NCBI RefSeq assembly: GCF_031202305.1
Contig: NZ_CP101731.1
Location: 2,480,001-2,544,000, forward strand
Reading direction: 5' to 3'
From: Pelagibacterium sp. 26DY04
Lineage (GTDB): Bacteria > Pseudomonadota > Alphaproteobacteria > Rhizobiales > Devosiaceae
DNA length: 64,000 nt
The translations under genes and the position numbers were made by a program. The notes below the pieces were generated by a model, which saw only the letters and a program-made list of their open reading frames with translations, was not told where the DNA came from and searched no databases. Positions 7,918 through 15,308 of this stretch are shown one piece after another (position 1 is the first letter of the stretch; each line of letters begins with the position of its first letter).

Positions 7918-9451
7918 CGGCACCCAGCTCTTTTCCAATCTTGATCTCGCCTTCTCCCGCCAGCGTACCGCCCTTGTGGGCCGAAATGGCGTAGGCAAGT
8001 CGACTCTCCTGAAGCTCATAACCGGCGCCCTCGCTCCTCAGTCGGGTGCGGTCACCGTGGATGGCACTATCGGCATGCTGCGCCAGTCGCTCCAGGCCGG
8101 CCCAAGTGAAACGATCGCCGACCTCTTCGGCGTCCGCAACGCCCTGGCGCTCCTTGCCCGCGCCGAAGCTGGCACCGCCAGCGCCGAGGATCTGACCGAT
8201 GCCGACTGGACCCTCGACGCCCGCCTTGCCGGGTCCCTCGCCCGCTTCGGTCTCGCCACTGATGCCGATACCTCGCTCGCTACCCTCTCTGGTGGCCAGC
8301 GCACCCGCGCCATGCTCGCCGCCCTAGTCTTCGCGGAACCGGACTTCCTCCTCCTGGACGAACCCACCAACAATCTCGACCGCGACGGTCGTGACGCGGT
8401 GCTCACCCTTCTCACCTCTTGGCGGGGCGGCGTGGTCGTGGTCAGCCACGACCGTGAACTGCTCGATACGATGGACGCGATTGTCGAACTCACCAGCCTC
8501 GGCGCCACCGCCTATGGCGGCAACTACACCTTTTATCGCGAACGCAAGGCCATCGAAATCGCCGCCGCCGAGCATGATCTGGCCACCGCCGAACGCCGCA
8601 TCACCGAAGTCGAAAGAAAGGCCCAGCAAACCAGAGAGCGTCAGGCCCGCTCCGACGCTGCCGGCAAATGCAAGAAGGCCAAGGGCGATCTGCCGCGTAT
8701 TCTGCTGGGCGGCATGAAGAACAATGCCGAGAACACCACCGGCGAAAATGCCCGCCTCGCCGATCGTCGCCGTGAGCAGGCCCAGGCAGACGCCCAATCG
8801 GCGCGCGAGAAGATCGAAATCCTCCAGCCCGTTACCATCTCGGTCCCGCCGGCCAATCTGCCTCCGAGCAGAAAGGTGCTCACCCTCGATGCCGTCTCGG
8901 CCGGCTACGATCCTAGCCAACCTGTTCTGTCGAATTTCTCACTTGCGATCACCGGTCCCGAGCGTATCGCGATCACCGGACCCAATGGGTCGGGCAAAAC
9001 CACGCTCTTGAAGCTCATAACCGGAAGCCTGGCGCCGATCTCGGGCACTGTGAGCATCCACGTCCCTCACGCCTTCCTCGATCAACAGGTATCTATTCTC
9101 GATCCAGCACTGACCATCCGGGACAACTTTCTTGCCCTCAACTCCAGCTCGACGGAAAACGCCTGCCGCGCCGCCCTCGCCCGGTTCAAGTTCCGCGCCG
9201 AGGCCGCTCTTCAGATCGTGAATACGCTCTCGGGCGGTGAAACTCTGCGAGCCGGCCTCGCCTGCGTGCTCGGCACGCAAACCCCGCCGCAGCTCCTGAT
9301 TCTTGACGAGCCCACCAATCACCTCGACCTGGATTCCATACAGGCCGTCGAGGTCGGGCTTTCCGCCTATGACGGCGCCCTGCTCGTCGTCAGCCACGAC
9401 CGCCCGTTCCTGGAAGCGATCGGCGTGACGCGTGAGGTTGCGCTGACGTGA
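7871..9451 (+). CDS. ABC-F family ATP-binding protein
   Basis: 526-aa soluble protein with two ATP-binding cassettes and no membrane domain, as in ABC-F translation factors. Cassette 1 has Walker A GRNGVGKST (about residues 37-45), signature LSGGQRTRA and Walker B FLLLDEPTNNLD. Cassette 2 has Walker A GPNGSGKTT, signature LSGGETLRA and LLILDEPTNHLD. A charged, coiled-coil linker (AERRITEVERKAQQTRERQARSD) lies between them. Such proteins bind the ribosomal E-site; some protect against antibiotics and others are housekeeping. The linker is compatible with a Uup-like/generic ABC-F. Substrate or antibiotic link cannot be inferred. Confidence 0.92.
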   Translation: MPAHITLSALSYATPDGTQLFSNLDLAFSRQRTALVGRNGVGKSTLLKLITGALAPQSGAVTVDGTIGMLRQSLQAGPSETIADLFGVRNALALLARAEAGTASAEDLTDADWTLDARLAGSLARFGLATDADTSLATLSGGQRTRAMLAALVFAEPDFLLLDEPTNNLDRDGRDAVLTLLTSWRGGVVVVSHDRELLDTMDAIVELTSLGATAYGGNYTFYRERKAIEIAAAEHDLATAERRITEVERKAQQTRERQARSDAAGKCKKAKGDLPRILLGGMKNNAENTTGENARLADRRREQAQADAQSAREKIEILQPVTISVPPANLPPSRKVLTLDAVSAGYDPSQPVLSNFSLAITGPERIAITGPNGSGKTTLLKLITGSLAPISGTVSIHVPHAFLDQQVSILDPALTIRDNFLALNSSSTENACRAALARFKFRAEAALQIVNTLSGGETLRAGLACVLGTQTPPQLLILDEPTNHLDLDSIQAVEVGLSAYDGALLVVSHDRPFLEAIGVTREVALT

Positions 9452-9463
9452 ACTCATCTGCCA

Positions 9464-9508
9464 AACAAAAAGCGGCCCGCTGAAGTTTTCCTTCAACAGA
9501 CCGCCGTA
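9464..9508 (-). terminator. Rho-independent terminator of dksA
   Basis: On the minus strand a GC-rich imperfect stem (GCGG...TTGAAG / CTTCA...CCGC, loop GAAAA) is followed by TTTTTGTTT. It sits directly after the dksA stop codon and just beyond the convergent ABC-F gene. Confidence 0.7.
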
Positions 9509-9531
9509 ATCATTTTGAATGACTCATCAAA

Positions 9532-9951
9532 TCAATCGTCGCGATAAACCTTCTCGCGTCGTTCGTGCATCTCCTGGGCTTCCAGGCTCAGCGTGGCGGT
9601 CGGTCGCGCATCGAGCCGTGCCAGGCCGATCGGCTCGCCGGTTTCCTCGCAATAGCCGTACGACCCATCCTCGATACGCTTTAAAGCCGCGTCGATCTTG
9701 GCAATCAGCTTGCGCTGCCGGTCGCGGGTGCGCAATTCGAGCGCCCTATCGCTTTCCGACGATGCGCGATCGGCCATGTCCGGGTGGTTGGTGCTCTCTT
9801 CCTGGAGATTTTCCAGTGTCGCCCGGCTTTCGCGAAGGATCTCGTCCTTCCAGGCATTGAGCTTCTTGCGGAAATATTCGCGCTGCCGCGCGTTCATGAA
9901 TTCCTCGTCCTCGGAGGGACGATAGTCGTCAGCAAGGGCCTCTACCGACAT
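9532..9951 (-). CDS. dksA: RNA polymerase-binding transcription factor DksA
   Basis: DksA binds the RNA polymerase secondary channel and works with ppGpp to adjust transcription. The 139-aa product has the coiled coil (about residues 25-95, YFRKKLNAWKDEILRESR...) and the zinc-finger fold region YGYCEETGEPIGLARLDARPTATLS. Only one cysteine remains, as is normal for the alphaproteobacterial form. The start MSVEALADDYRPSEDEEF is the family start; upstream in-frame sequence is promoter-like. It lies downstream of fliX, an arrangement I recall as shared with Caulobacter-type genomes. Confidence 0.93.
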   Translation of the reverse strand: MSVEALADDYRPSEDEEFMNARQREYFRKKLNAWKDEILRESRATLENLQEESTNHPDMADRASSESDRALELRTRDRQRKLIAKIDAALKRIEDGSYGYCEETGEPIGLARLDARPTATLSLEAQEMHERREKVYRDD

Positions 9952-10131
9952 CGTAAGACTCACTCCCCTTGGCAACAGGTGCCGCCTATATAGTGGGGAC
10001 GCAAGGACCGGGCAATTGTATTTTGCACCCTCTGTTAACTTCGCCGTGAGCGCATAACAGTTCTGCAACAGCAATCGAATCGGCACCACCGCGTCCGGGC
10101 GCGATATGATGCGGCCAATGCTGCAGTTTGA

Positions 10132-10548
10132 TTACAGCGGCGGAAAGCGCCCGAGCTTTGCCAGCTCCACCCGCACCCGCAACTCGATATCGGCCACCAC
10201 CGCCTCAAGTTCGGGATCGACCTGCCCCTTGGCCTGCTGCAGCAGGGCGATCGCGCGATTGAGCCGCCCCTCGCTCACCTGCCCGGCCAGAAGGTCGGCC
10301 CGGATATCTTCCAACGCATCGAGCAGCAGATTGGCCCGCTTGACCGCCTTGCGCCGCCCCGTCGTCGCATCGTCCACCGCCTGCAGCGCCAGCAGCGCAT
10401 CGATTCCCCCCGCCGCGATCGGCGCCGAGGTCTGCGTCGCGCGTCCGGCCGTCTGTCCGCCATCGAGCCGGAATGCCTCGCCCGACGCCTTGCCCGCCGC
10501 TCCCGGCCGGTTCGTCGTGATGATCCGCCCTGTTCCGTCGATCCGCAT
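10132..10548 (-). CDS. fliX: Flagellar assembly regulator FliX
   Basis: FliX couples early basal-body assembly to activation of the sigma-54 regulator FlbD in Caulobacter. This 138-aa protein has the family layout: a Gly/Ser-rich N-terminus (MRIDGTGRI...) and a helical C-terminal half (GGIDALLALQAVDDATTGRRKAVKRANLLLDALEDIR...). It is divergent from flgI, exactly as in Caulobacter. A perfect CtrA box lies 56-70 bp upstream. Its presence predicts an FlbD elsewhere in the genome, consistent with the ftr-like elements and sigma-54 promoters in this window. Confidence 0.88.
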   Translation of the reverse strand: MRIDGTGRIITTNRPGAAGKASGEAFRLDGGQTAGRATQTSAPIAAGGIDALLALQAVDDATTGRRKAVKRANLLLDALEDIRADLLAGQVSEGRLNRAIALLQQAKGQVDPELEAVVADIELRVRVELAKLGRFPPL

Positions 10549-10581
10549 CGTGCCGGCTGCTCGTGGTTAACATTTCGTTGT

Positions 10582-10596
10582 CGGCAGATTTTGCCG
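10582..10596. promoter_or_regulatory. ftr-like palindrome (putative FlbD site) in fliX-flgI gap
   Basis: CGGCA-GATTT-TGCCG is a perfect inverted repeat with the same spacing as the flgF copy and identical to the second copy at 12993-13007. It is about 150 bp upstream of the predicted flgI start site. It also lies just 34-48 bp before fliX, so it could act on both genes. Confidence 0.6.
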
Positions 10597-10603
10597 CCAT
10601 ACG

Positions 10604-10618
10604 TTAATTTTACCTTAA
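10604..10618. promoter_or_regulatory. Perfect CtrA box TTAA-N7-TTAA before fliX
   Basis: TTAATTTTACCTTAA matches the CtrA consensus at all eight specified bases and is followed by CC. It lies 56-70 bp upstream of the fliX ATG. CtrA control of fliX is established in Caulobacter; here it is inferred from sequence. Confidence 0.7.
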
Positions 10619-10714
10619 CCACCCGGCAAACACTGCCCACCATAATGAGCGTCGCCGCACAACCGCCCCACCAAGTCCGTGTAAATCAACGTATTTTCTC
10701 GGAACACGCGCACT

Positions 10715-10730
10715 TGGCACGCTTTTCGCA
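10715..10730 (+). promoter_or_regulatory. Sigma-54 promoter of flgI operon
   Basis: TGGCACGCTTTTCGCA has GG (10716-10717) and GC (10728-10729) separated by exactly 10 bases. It matches TGGCACG-N4-TTGCA with a single change (TTGC to TCGC), the best sigma-54 match in the window. Predicted start near 10741, about 60 nt before the flgI ATG. Confidence 0.8.
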
Positions 10731-10755
10731 ACCCCCTTTGCACAACGCGGCGCGC

Positions 10756-10795
10756 CTTCGTGGGGACGAAGCGCACCGCCCGGAAACGGGGAATC
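10756..10795 (+). promoter_or_regulatory. Structured leader of flgI (GGGG-loop hairpin plus ACGGGGAA)
   Basis: CTTCGT-GGGG-ACGAAG (10756-10771) forms a 6-bp stem with a GGGG loop, extendable by three more GC pairs around one bulged C. AACGGGGAATC (10785-10795) follows and ends 6 bases before the ATG. It is the third and strongest example of the leader also seen at flgF and flgH. Confidence 0.5.
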
Positions 10796-10801
10796 GGGTT
10801 G

Positions 10802-11926
10802 ATGACCACAGGACTGTTCAAAAGGACACTGACTCTACTGGCCGCCGCCGCGATCGGGTTTGCCGGCATCGCCTCGGCGCATGCCGCGCCGGCCCGCATC
10901 AAGGATATCGTCGATATCGAAGGCGTACGCGACAACCAACTCGTGGGCTACGGCCTCGTCGTGGGCCTCAACGGCACCGGCGACAGCCTCAACAACTCCC
11001 CCTTCACCCGCCAATCGCTCACGGCCATGCTCGAACGCATGGGGGTCAATACCCGCGGCGAAACCCTGCGCACGGCCAATGTCGCCGCCGTCATGGTCAC
11101 CGCCAATTTGCCGCCCTTTGCGACCCAGGGCACCCGCATAGACGTCAACGTCTCCGCCATGGGCGATGCCACATCGCTGCAGGGCGGCACACTGCTCGTC
11201 ACACCCCTGCTCGGCGCTGACGGCGAAGCCTATGCCATCGCCCAGGGCTCGGTGCTCATCAACGGCTTTTCCGCCGAAGGCGAAGCCGCTTCCGTTGTCT
11301 CCGGCGTTCCCACCACCGGCTTGGTGTCTTCGGGCGGTCTCATCGAGCGCGAGATCAATTTCACCCTTGGCGCCCAGCATTCCGTGCGCCTGTCGCTGAA
11401 AAACCCCGACCTTACCACTTCGCGCCGCATCGCCCTAGCGATCAACGATCTGATCGGCACCCCCGTCGCCATCCCGACCGATCCGGCCAATGTCCGCCTG
11501 TCGCTGCCCAACAATTTCAACGGCAACATCGTGGACCTGCTGACCGATATCGAACAGCTCGTCATCCAGACTGACCAGGCCGCCCGCATCGTCATCAACG
11601 AGAATTCCGGCATCATCGTCATCGGCCGCGATGTCCGCGTCTCCGCGGTCGCCATCGCCCACGCCAACCTCACCATCTCGATTGCCGAGAACCCCAATAT
11701 CGTGCAGCCAGAGCCCTTTACCGACGGCGTCACCGCCGTCGAGCCGCGCACCCAGATCGAGGTCACCGAAGACGGCACCCAACTCGCCGTGGTGCCGGAA
11801 TCGATCTCGCTGCAGGAGCTGGTCGATGGCCTCAATGCGCTGGGCATCTCCCCGCGCGATCTCATCGCCATCCTGCAAGCCATCAAGGCGTCCGGCGCCC
11901 TTCAGGCCGAAATCGAGGTGATCTGA
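10802..11926 (+). CDS. flgI: Flagellar P-ring protein FlgI
   Basis: FlgI forms the periplasmic P-ring, a bushing for the rod. The 374-aa product has a Sec signal peptide (about residues 1-28, ending SAHA-AP). Hallmark blocks follow: RIKDIVDIEGVRDNQLVGYGLVVGL (split across about residues 31-55), LNGTGDSLNNSPFT, VMVTANLPPFA and the C-terminal VDGLNALGISPRDLIAILQAIKASGALQAE. The ATG at 10802 fits the signal peptide; the upstream GTG at 10760 falls inside the leader hairpin and is rejected. Its stop overlaps the next ATG. Confidence 0.97.
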   Translation: MTTGLFKRTLTLLAAAAIGFAGIASAHAAPARIKDIVDIEGVRDNQLVGYGLVVGLNGTGDSLNNSPFTRQSLTAMLERMGVNTRGETLRTANVAAVMVTANLPPFATQGTRIDVNVSAMGDATSLQGGTLLVTPLLGADGEAYAIAQGSVLINGFSAEGEAASVVSGVPTTGLVSSGGLIEREINFTLGAQHSVRLSLKNPDLTTSRRIALAINDLIGTPVAIPTDPANVRLSLPNNFNGNIVDLLTDIEQLVIQTDQAARIVINENSGIIVIGRDVRVSAVAIAHANLTISIAENPNIVQPEPFTDGVTAVEPRTQIEVTEDGTQLAVVPESISLQELVDGLNALGISPRDLIAILQAIKASGALQAEIEVI

Positions 11927-12246
11927 TGGCCTTCGCGATCAACCCCGCCCACACAACCATGTCCGGCTATGCCGCCTTGCGCGAAAAGGCTGTGGAACTC
12001 GAGGGCGTATTCCTGAACACCCTCGTCTCGGAAATGTTCAAGGGTCTTGAAACCGATACCTCGCTGTTCGGCGGTGGCCATGCCGAAGAAACCTGGCGCG
12101 GCATGATGGCTGAAGAATATGCGGCTGAAATGGCCCGGGCCGGCGGCATCGGCATTGCCGATCAGATGGTCGCCGCCCTTATCGAAACGCAGGGGTCCAT
12201 GGCCGCAGAGCCGAACCTCTTATCCATGGGAGCTTACAACAAATGA
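11926..12246 (+). CDS. flgJ: Rod-binding protein, FlgJ N-terminal domain type
   Basis: 106-aa protein equal to the N-terminal rod-assembly domain of FlgJ without the muramidase domain, as is usual in Alphaproteobacteria. Conserved features are LREKAVELEGVFLNTLVSEMFKGLE and GGGHAEETWRGMMAEEYA, followed by GGIGIADQM. It acts as the rod cap/scaffold during rod polymerisation. Its ATG overlaps the flgI TGA (ATGA-type coupling) and its stop overlaps the next ATG, so the three genes are translated as a coupled set. Confidence 0.9.
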   Translation: MAFAINPAHTTMSGYAALREKAVELEGVFLNTLVSEMFKGLETDTSLFGGGHAEETWRGMMAEEYAAEMARAGGIGIADQMVAALIETQGSMAAEPNLLSMGAYNK

Positions 12247-12710
12247 CCGCAGCCGAACGCCTTGTCGCGCTTGAATCGCTCGATGCCGAAACCCTTTGCT
12301 CCCGCGCCGAAACGGCTCTGGCTGCCCTTGTCGAGGTCATGAACCGCGAAACCACCTTCCTGCGTGCCGGCCATGTGCGCGAGGCCACCGCATTGACCGG
12401 CGAAAAGACCCAGCTCGCCCAGGATTACGTGGCCCTCGCTCGCGCCGTGCAGCGCGCCGCGCCGCGATTGAAGGCCGAAGCGCCTACACGCGTCGACGCC
12501 CTGCGCCGAGGCCACGAGGCCCTCGCCACCCAGATGGCCGAAAACCTCCGCGTTCTCGCCACGGCCAAAACGGTCACCGAGCACCTCCTCTCCGACGTCG
12601 CCCGCGCCGCCGGCAACACCGCCAAGCCCAAAATTTACGGCGCTTCCGGCCAGGCCCCGCAACAGTCCGCCGACGCCATGAAAGGCATCTCGATCAACCG
12701 GGCGCTTTGA
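12243..12710 (+). CDS. FlgN-like flagellar chaperone
   Basis: 155-aa mostly helical protein. Position and pattern (RLVALESLDAETLCSRAETALAALVEVMNRET, then LTGEKTQLAQDYVALARAV) fit a FlgN-type chaperone for hook-associated proteins FlgK/FlgL. The Asn/Gly/Ser-rich C-terminus (KPKIYGASGQAPQQS) is typical of the alphaproteobacterial version. Its ATG overlaps the flgJ stop codon. FlgN sequences diverge strongly, so the call leans on size, helicity and operon context. Confidence 0.7.
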   Translation: MTAAERLVALESLDAETLCSRAETALAALVEVMNRETTFLRAGHVREATALTGEKTQLAQDYVALARAVQRAAPRLKAEAPTRVDALRRGHEALATQMAENLRVLATAKTVTEHLLSDVARAAGNTAKPKIYGASGQAPQQSADAMKGISINRAL

Positions 12711-12755
12711 TTGCATGGAGCCGCGCAACTCTCGTAGCTAACCTCTCCCTCTCCA

Positions 12756-12800
12756 CCTCGTCGTCTTCGGGCTCGACCCGGAGACACGCAAGGCTTCCGC
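12756..12800. repeat. REP-like dispersed repeat (type A)
   Basis: A pyrimidine-rich start, the palindromic core TTCGGGCTCGACCCGGA and a CGCAAGGCTTCC tail are shared with copies at 23563-23608, 25738-25795 and, in shorter form, 37568-37605. Confidence 0.7.
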
Positions 12801-12867
12801 AACCGCAGAAGAGGTGGGTCTCGCTTCCGCTTCATGCCCCAAACGCCTACCGCGATTGCAGCAACGT

Positions 12868-12907
12868 TGCGGATTGTCGGGTCGAGCCCGACAATGACGA
12901 ACGGAGA
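12868..12907. repeat. REP-like dispersed repeat (type B palindrome)
   Basis: A near-perfect 21-bp palindrome at 12874-12894 (arms TTGTCGGG / CCCGACAA) is followed by TGACGAACGGAGAG. A second copy with the same flanks is at 23407-23446. Type A and type B copies occur in pairs at both sites. Confidence 0.7.
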
Positions 12908-12978
12908 GGTTGGCGCATCGATAGCCCCGCATTTGCATCAATTTCCACCCTCCCTCCTAACTTGCCCTCCACCCCTGC

Positions 12979-13007
12979 CGGCACATTCTGCCCGGCAGAT
13001 TTTGCCG
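12979..13007. promoter_or_regulatory. Tandem ftr-like palindromes
   Basis: CGGCA-CATTC-TGCCC (12979-12993) and CGGCA-GATTT-TGCCG (12993-13007) abut, sharing one base. The second is identical in all 15 bases to the fliX-flgI copy. They are 26 bp before the GTG of the orphan ORF and about 510 bp before the first flagellin. No good GG-N10-GC promoter lies at enhancer distance, so the target is unclear. Confidence 0.5.
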
Positions 13008-13032
13008 CTTTGGGTAGGAGAGTGGTTAACAG

Positions 13033-13383
13033 GTGACAGGCGCCCTTTCACCGCAACAGGGCCTGTACGGGGTCGCTGCATGCGTCACGCGCCCGGTTGA
13101 AAAGCCGGAGGCGCGAGATCGGCTGCGCGTCTCCGATTCCACCGGCCCCCGCCTCTGCGCCTCCCTCCCAAACCGCGCCACCGCTTATCGCCCTCGCCGA
13201 CAAAACGACGAGCCGGAGCAAGGGGTTGAACCCCGCGTCGCGCCCGCAACGCTCCTGGAAGCGAGCCTCATCGCCTCGACGCTCGTCAATGCCGAACAAT
13301 CCGGTTTCACCGCGACGCCCCTGCGCGCCGCCCCATGGCAACCGCCCCTCTCCAGCCTCCCCCTCCGCGACCGCAAGGCCTAG
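13033..13383 (+). CDS. Hypothetical protein upstream of flagellin gene
   Basis: 116-aa frame starting GTG, with AGGAG 12 bases upstream (longer spacing than ideal). The N-terminal half is Arg/Pro-rich and low in recognisable structure. The C-terminal half (RVAPATLLEASLIASTLVNAEQ...) looks like a helix plus a Pro-rich tail, with strong G/C at third positions as in real genes here. I recognise no family. The position between flgI-flgJ-flgN and the flagellins, directly after tandem FlbD-like sites, suggests a flagellar or chemotaxis-related role, but this is context only. Confidence 0.45.
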   Translation: MTGALSPQQGLYGVAACVTRPVEKPEARDRLRVSDSTGPRLCASLPNRATAYRPRRQNDEPEQGVEPRVAPATLLEASLIASTLVNAEQSGFTATPLRAAPWQPPLSSLPLRDRKA

Positions 13384-13421
13384 GTCCAATCGTTAATTTG
13401 CAGATCGATGATTAGGGTTTG

Positions 13422-13473
13422 TTAACCATTCGGTAGCACTTCACCCCGCACTCTATGGTTAACGCGCTCCTAA
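13422..13473. promoter_or_regulatory. CtrA-like sites before flagellin 1
   Basis: A TTAACCAT half site is present at 13422-13429. TTAACGCGCTCCTAA (13459-13473) matches TTAA-N7-TTAA with one mismatch (CTAA). No GG-N10-GC sigma-54 promoter was found between 13384 and 13516, so this flagellin may not use sigma-54 directly. Weak, consensus-based evidence. Confidence 0.35.
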
Positions 13474-13516
13474 CGGAGTGATTCTGTTTAACGCCATTCA
13501 GACGGGGGTTCTGATC

Positions 13517-15025
13517 ATGTCTGATGTGACGCTGTCGAAAGCTGTCCGCTCCAATCTTCTGCATCTTCAGAACACCGCCAAGATGATGGACGTGACCCAA
13601 GAGCGGTTGGCTACAGGCAAGAAGGTCAACTCGGCCCTCGACAATCCGACGAACTTCTTCACCGCCGCCTCGCTGAATGGCCGGGCGGCGGATATCTCGG
13701 CCCTGCTCGATGCCATGGGCAGCGGCATCCGCACCATCGAGGCCGCCGACAACGGCCTCACCTCTATGACAAAGACGCTCGAATCCATGCAGTCAGTCTT
13801 GCGTCAGGCCCGGCAAGATAACTCCTTCAAGATGGAGAGCTACAACGTCACCACGCCTGAGGACCCGGATGGCGACTCCGTCCTCAACCTGTCCGGCGGT
13901 TCGCTTCCCGAAGGCGCAGATTTCGATATCGATCTTTATAAGGCGCAGAGCCAGCTCGAGGCGGGCGCTTTTCCTCCCGCCGGTGTGGATATGGACACTG
14001 CGGGCGACCAGTTTTCCTTCGAGATCGCCGTCAACGGCGGCTCGCCGGTTACCATCACTGTTACCGATGCCGACATCGGTTCTCCCGGTGCTGTGAACAA
14101 CCCCAGCGCTGTCACGGCTGACGAACTGGCCGCGCTGATTAACACCAAGCTGCAGAACCAGAACGTCGGAGCCGCTGTTACGGTCGGGGCAACCGGTCTC
14201 GTCTTCACCACCACCGAGGCAGACGCTGCCAGTACCGCAGACATTGAGATCAGCAACTACACTGGCACCGCCACCGGCATCGCCGACGGCGCCGGCACCA
14301 CCGTCAGCACCCGCCCCCGCACCGTCGACGATTTCGTCAACGCGCTCAACAGTAATCCCGACCTCAAGGGTTCAGTCCGCGCCTCCAATGACAACGGCCG
14401 TCTGCGCATCGAAAATCTTTCGACCAGCGCCCTGCAGATGAGCGGTTTTACCAATGGCAACATGAATGGCGGCGTTGGCCAAACCGAAATCGGCGGTAAT
14501 GACTCCCGCTCCGACCTGGCACGCCAATTCAACGATCTGCGCACCGAGCTCGACCGGATCGCCGAGGATGCGTCGTTCAACGGCGTTAACCTGCTCCGCG
14601 GCGACCAGCTCAAGATCGTCTTCAACGAATCCGGCACCTCGACCATCGAGATCCAGACCAAGAATGCCAAGGGCGAGACACGCGCCGTGAACGCCGCCAA
14701 TCTCGGCCTCAACGAAATCTTCCCCGAGGACCTCGATCTCAACGACGATATCGACGGCCTGCTGAGCAATCTCCAGAACGTTCTCAACGAAGTGCGCTCG
14801 CAAGCCTCCGCGCTCGGTTCCACTCTCTCGGTCGTCCAGAACCGCGAGGATTTCACCAAGCGCATGATCAATACTCTGGAAACCGGCGCCGCCAATCTCA
14901 CCCTGGCTGATACGAACGAAGAATCGGCCAACATGCTGGCCCTCCAGACCCGTCAGCAGCTCTCCCAGACCGCTTTGAGCCTCGCCAGCCAGGCCGACCA
15001 GGCGGTATTGCGCCTCTTCGGCTAA
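13517..15025 (+). CDS. Flagellin (filament subunit) 1
   Basis: Flagellin, 502 aa. The N-terminal D0/D1 helices (about residues 1-140: MSDVTLSKAVRSNLLHLQNTA, RLATGKKVNSALDNPTNFF, IEAADNGLTSMTKTLESMQ) and the C-terminal D1/D0 helices (about residues 340-502, ending QADQAVLRLFG) are conserved. A variable acidic, Thr/Ala/Gly-rich region lies between, making the protein longer than the 270-400 aa flagellins of many relatives. The start at 13517 matches the second flagellin; a GGGG-containing small hairpin precedes the ATG. Close paralogue of the gene at 15309. Confidence 0.95.
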   Translation: MSDVTLSKAVRSNLLHLQNTAKMMDVTQERLATGKKVNSALDNPTNFFTAASLNGRAADISALLDAMGSGIRTIEAADNGLTSMTKTLESMQSVLRQARQDNSFKMESYNVTTPEDPDGDSVLNLSGGSLPEGADFDIDLYKAQSQLEAGAFPPAGVDMDTAGDQFSFEIAVNGGSPVTITVTDADIGSPGAVNNPSAVTADELAALINTKLQNQNVGAAVTVGATGLVFTTTEADAASTADIEISNYTGTATGIADGAGTTVSTRPRTVDDFVNALNSNPDLKGSVRASNDNGRLRIENLSTSALQMSGFTNGNMNGGVGQTEIGGNDSRSDLARQFNDLRTELDRIAEDASFNGVNLLRGDQLKIVFNESGTSTIEIQTKNAKGETRAVNAANLGLNEIFPEDLDLNDDIDGLLSNLQNVLNEVRSQASALGSTLSVVQNREDFTKRMINTLETGAANLTLADTNEESANMLALQTRQQLSQTALSLASQADQAVLRLFG

Positions 15026-15049
15026 GCGGCGCTACAGTAGAAACTTTTC

Positions 15050-15078
15050 AGGCGGGCTCCGGCCCGCCTTTTTGTTTC
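15050..15078 (+). terminator. Rho-independent terminator of flagellin 1
   Basis: AGGCGGGC (15050-15057), loop TCCG, GCCCGCCT (15062-15069), followed by a T-rich run TTTTGTTT. Ideal 8-bp GC stem 25 bp after the stop codon. Confidence 0.92.
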
Positions 15079-15213
15079 CTAGCCCAGGGCATCCCTCCTC
15101 TCAACTGCCATTCAGAACCTGTTCCCGGAATCCAGCCTACTCTATCCGCACGATCGGCCTCTAAAATCGACCTCCCCCGCATCTCGCATTTTCGTCCACT
15201 GTCCCGTTTCCGC

Positions 15214-15228
15214 TTAACTAATCTTTAG
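15214..15228. promoter_or_regulatory. CtrA-like box before flagellin 2
   Basis: TTAACTAATCTTTAG matches TTAA-N7-TTAA at seven of eight bases, 80-95 bp upstream of the second flagellin start. No GG-N10-GC promoter was found in the 15026-15308 gap. Otherwise the gap holds the terminator at 15050 and nothing recognisable. Confidence 0.4.
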
Positions 15229-15308
15229 AAGGTCTCCAAGCACTGTCGGGCCAGTCGTCTCAGGAAGAGACGCTGGTAACACGCGTAAATCCTAGAAAGG
15301 GATTTCCA

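Larger units (their letters stand above)
12711..13032. other. Intergenic region with two REP-like palindromes and tandem ftr-like sites
   Basis: No convincing gene is seen between the flgN-like gene and the orphan ORF at 13033. The region holds two dispersed REP-like repeats (12756-12800 and 12868-12907), a run of pyrimidine-rich sequence, and the tandem CGGCA palindromes at 12979-13007. No clear sigma-54 promoter could be found near these palindromes. Confidence 0.6.

Noticed and set aside
13048..13389. Reverse-strand ORF opposite the orphan ORF 13033-13383
   Set aside because: Gly/Glu-rich and without recognisable structure; the forward frame has better third-position GC pattern and position.
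13384..13516. Sigma-54 promoter for flagellin 1
   Set aside because: Every GG in the gap was checked; none has GC after exactly 10 bases.
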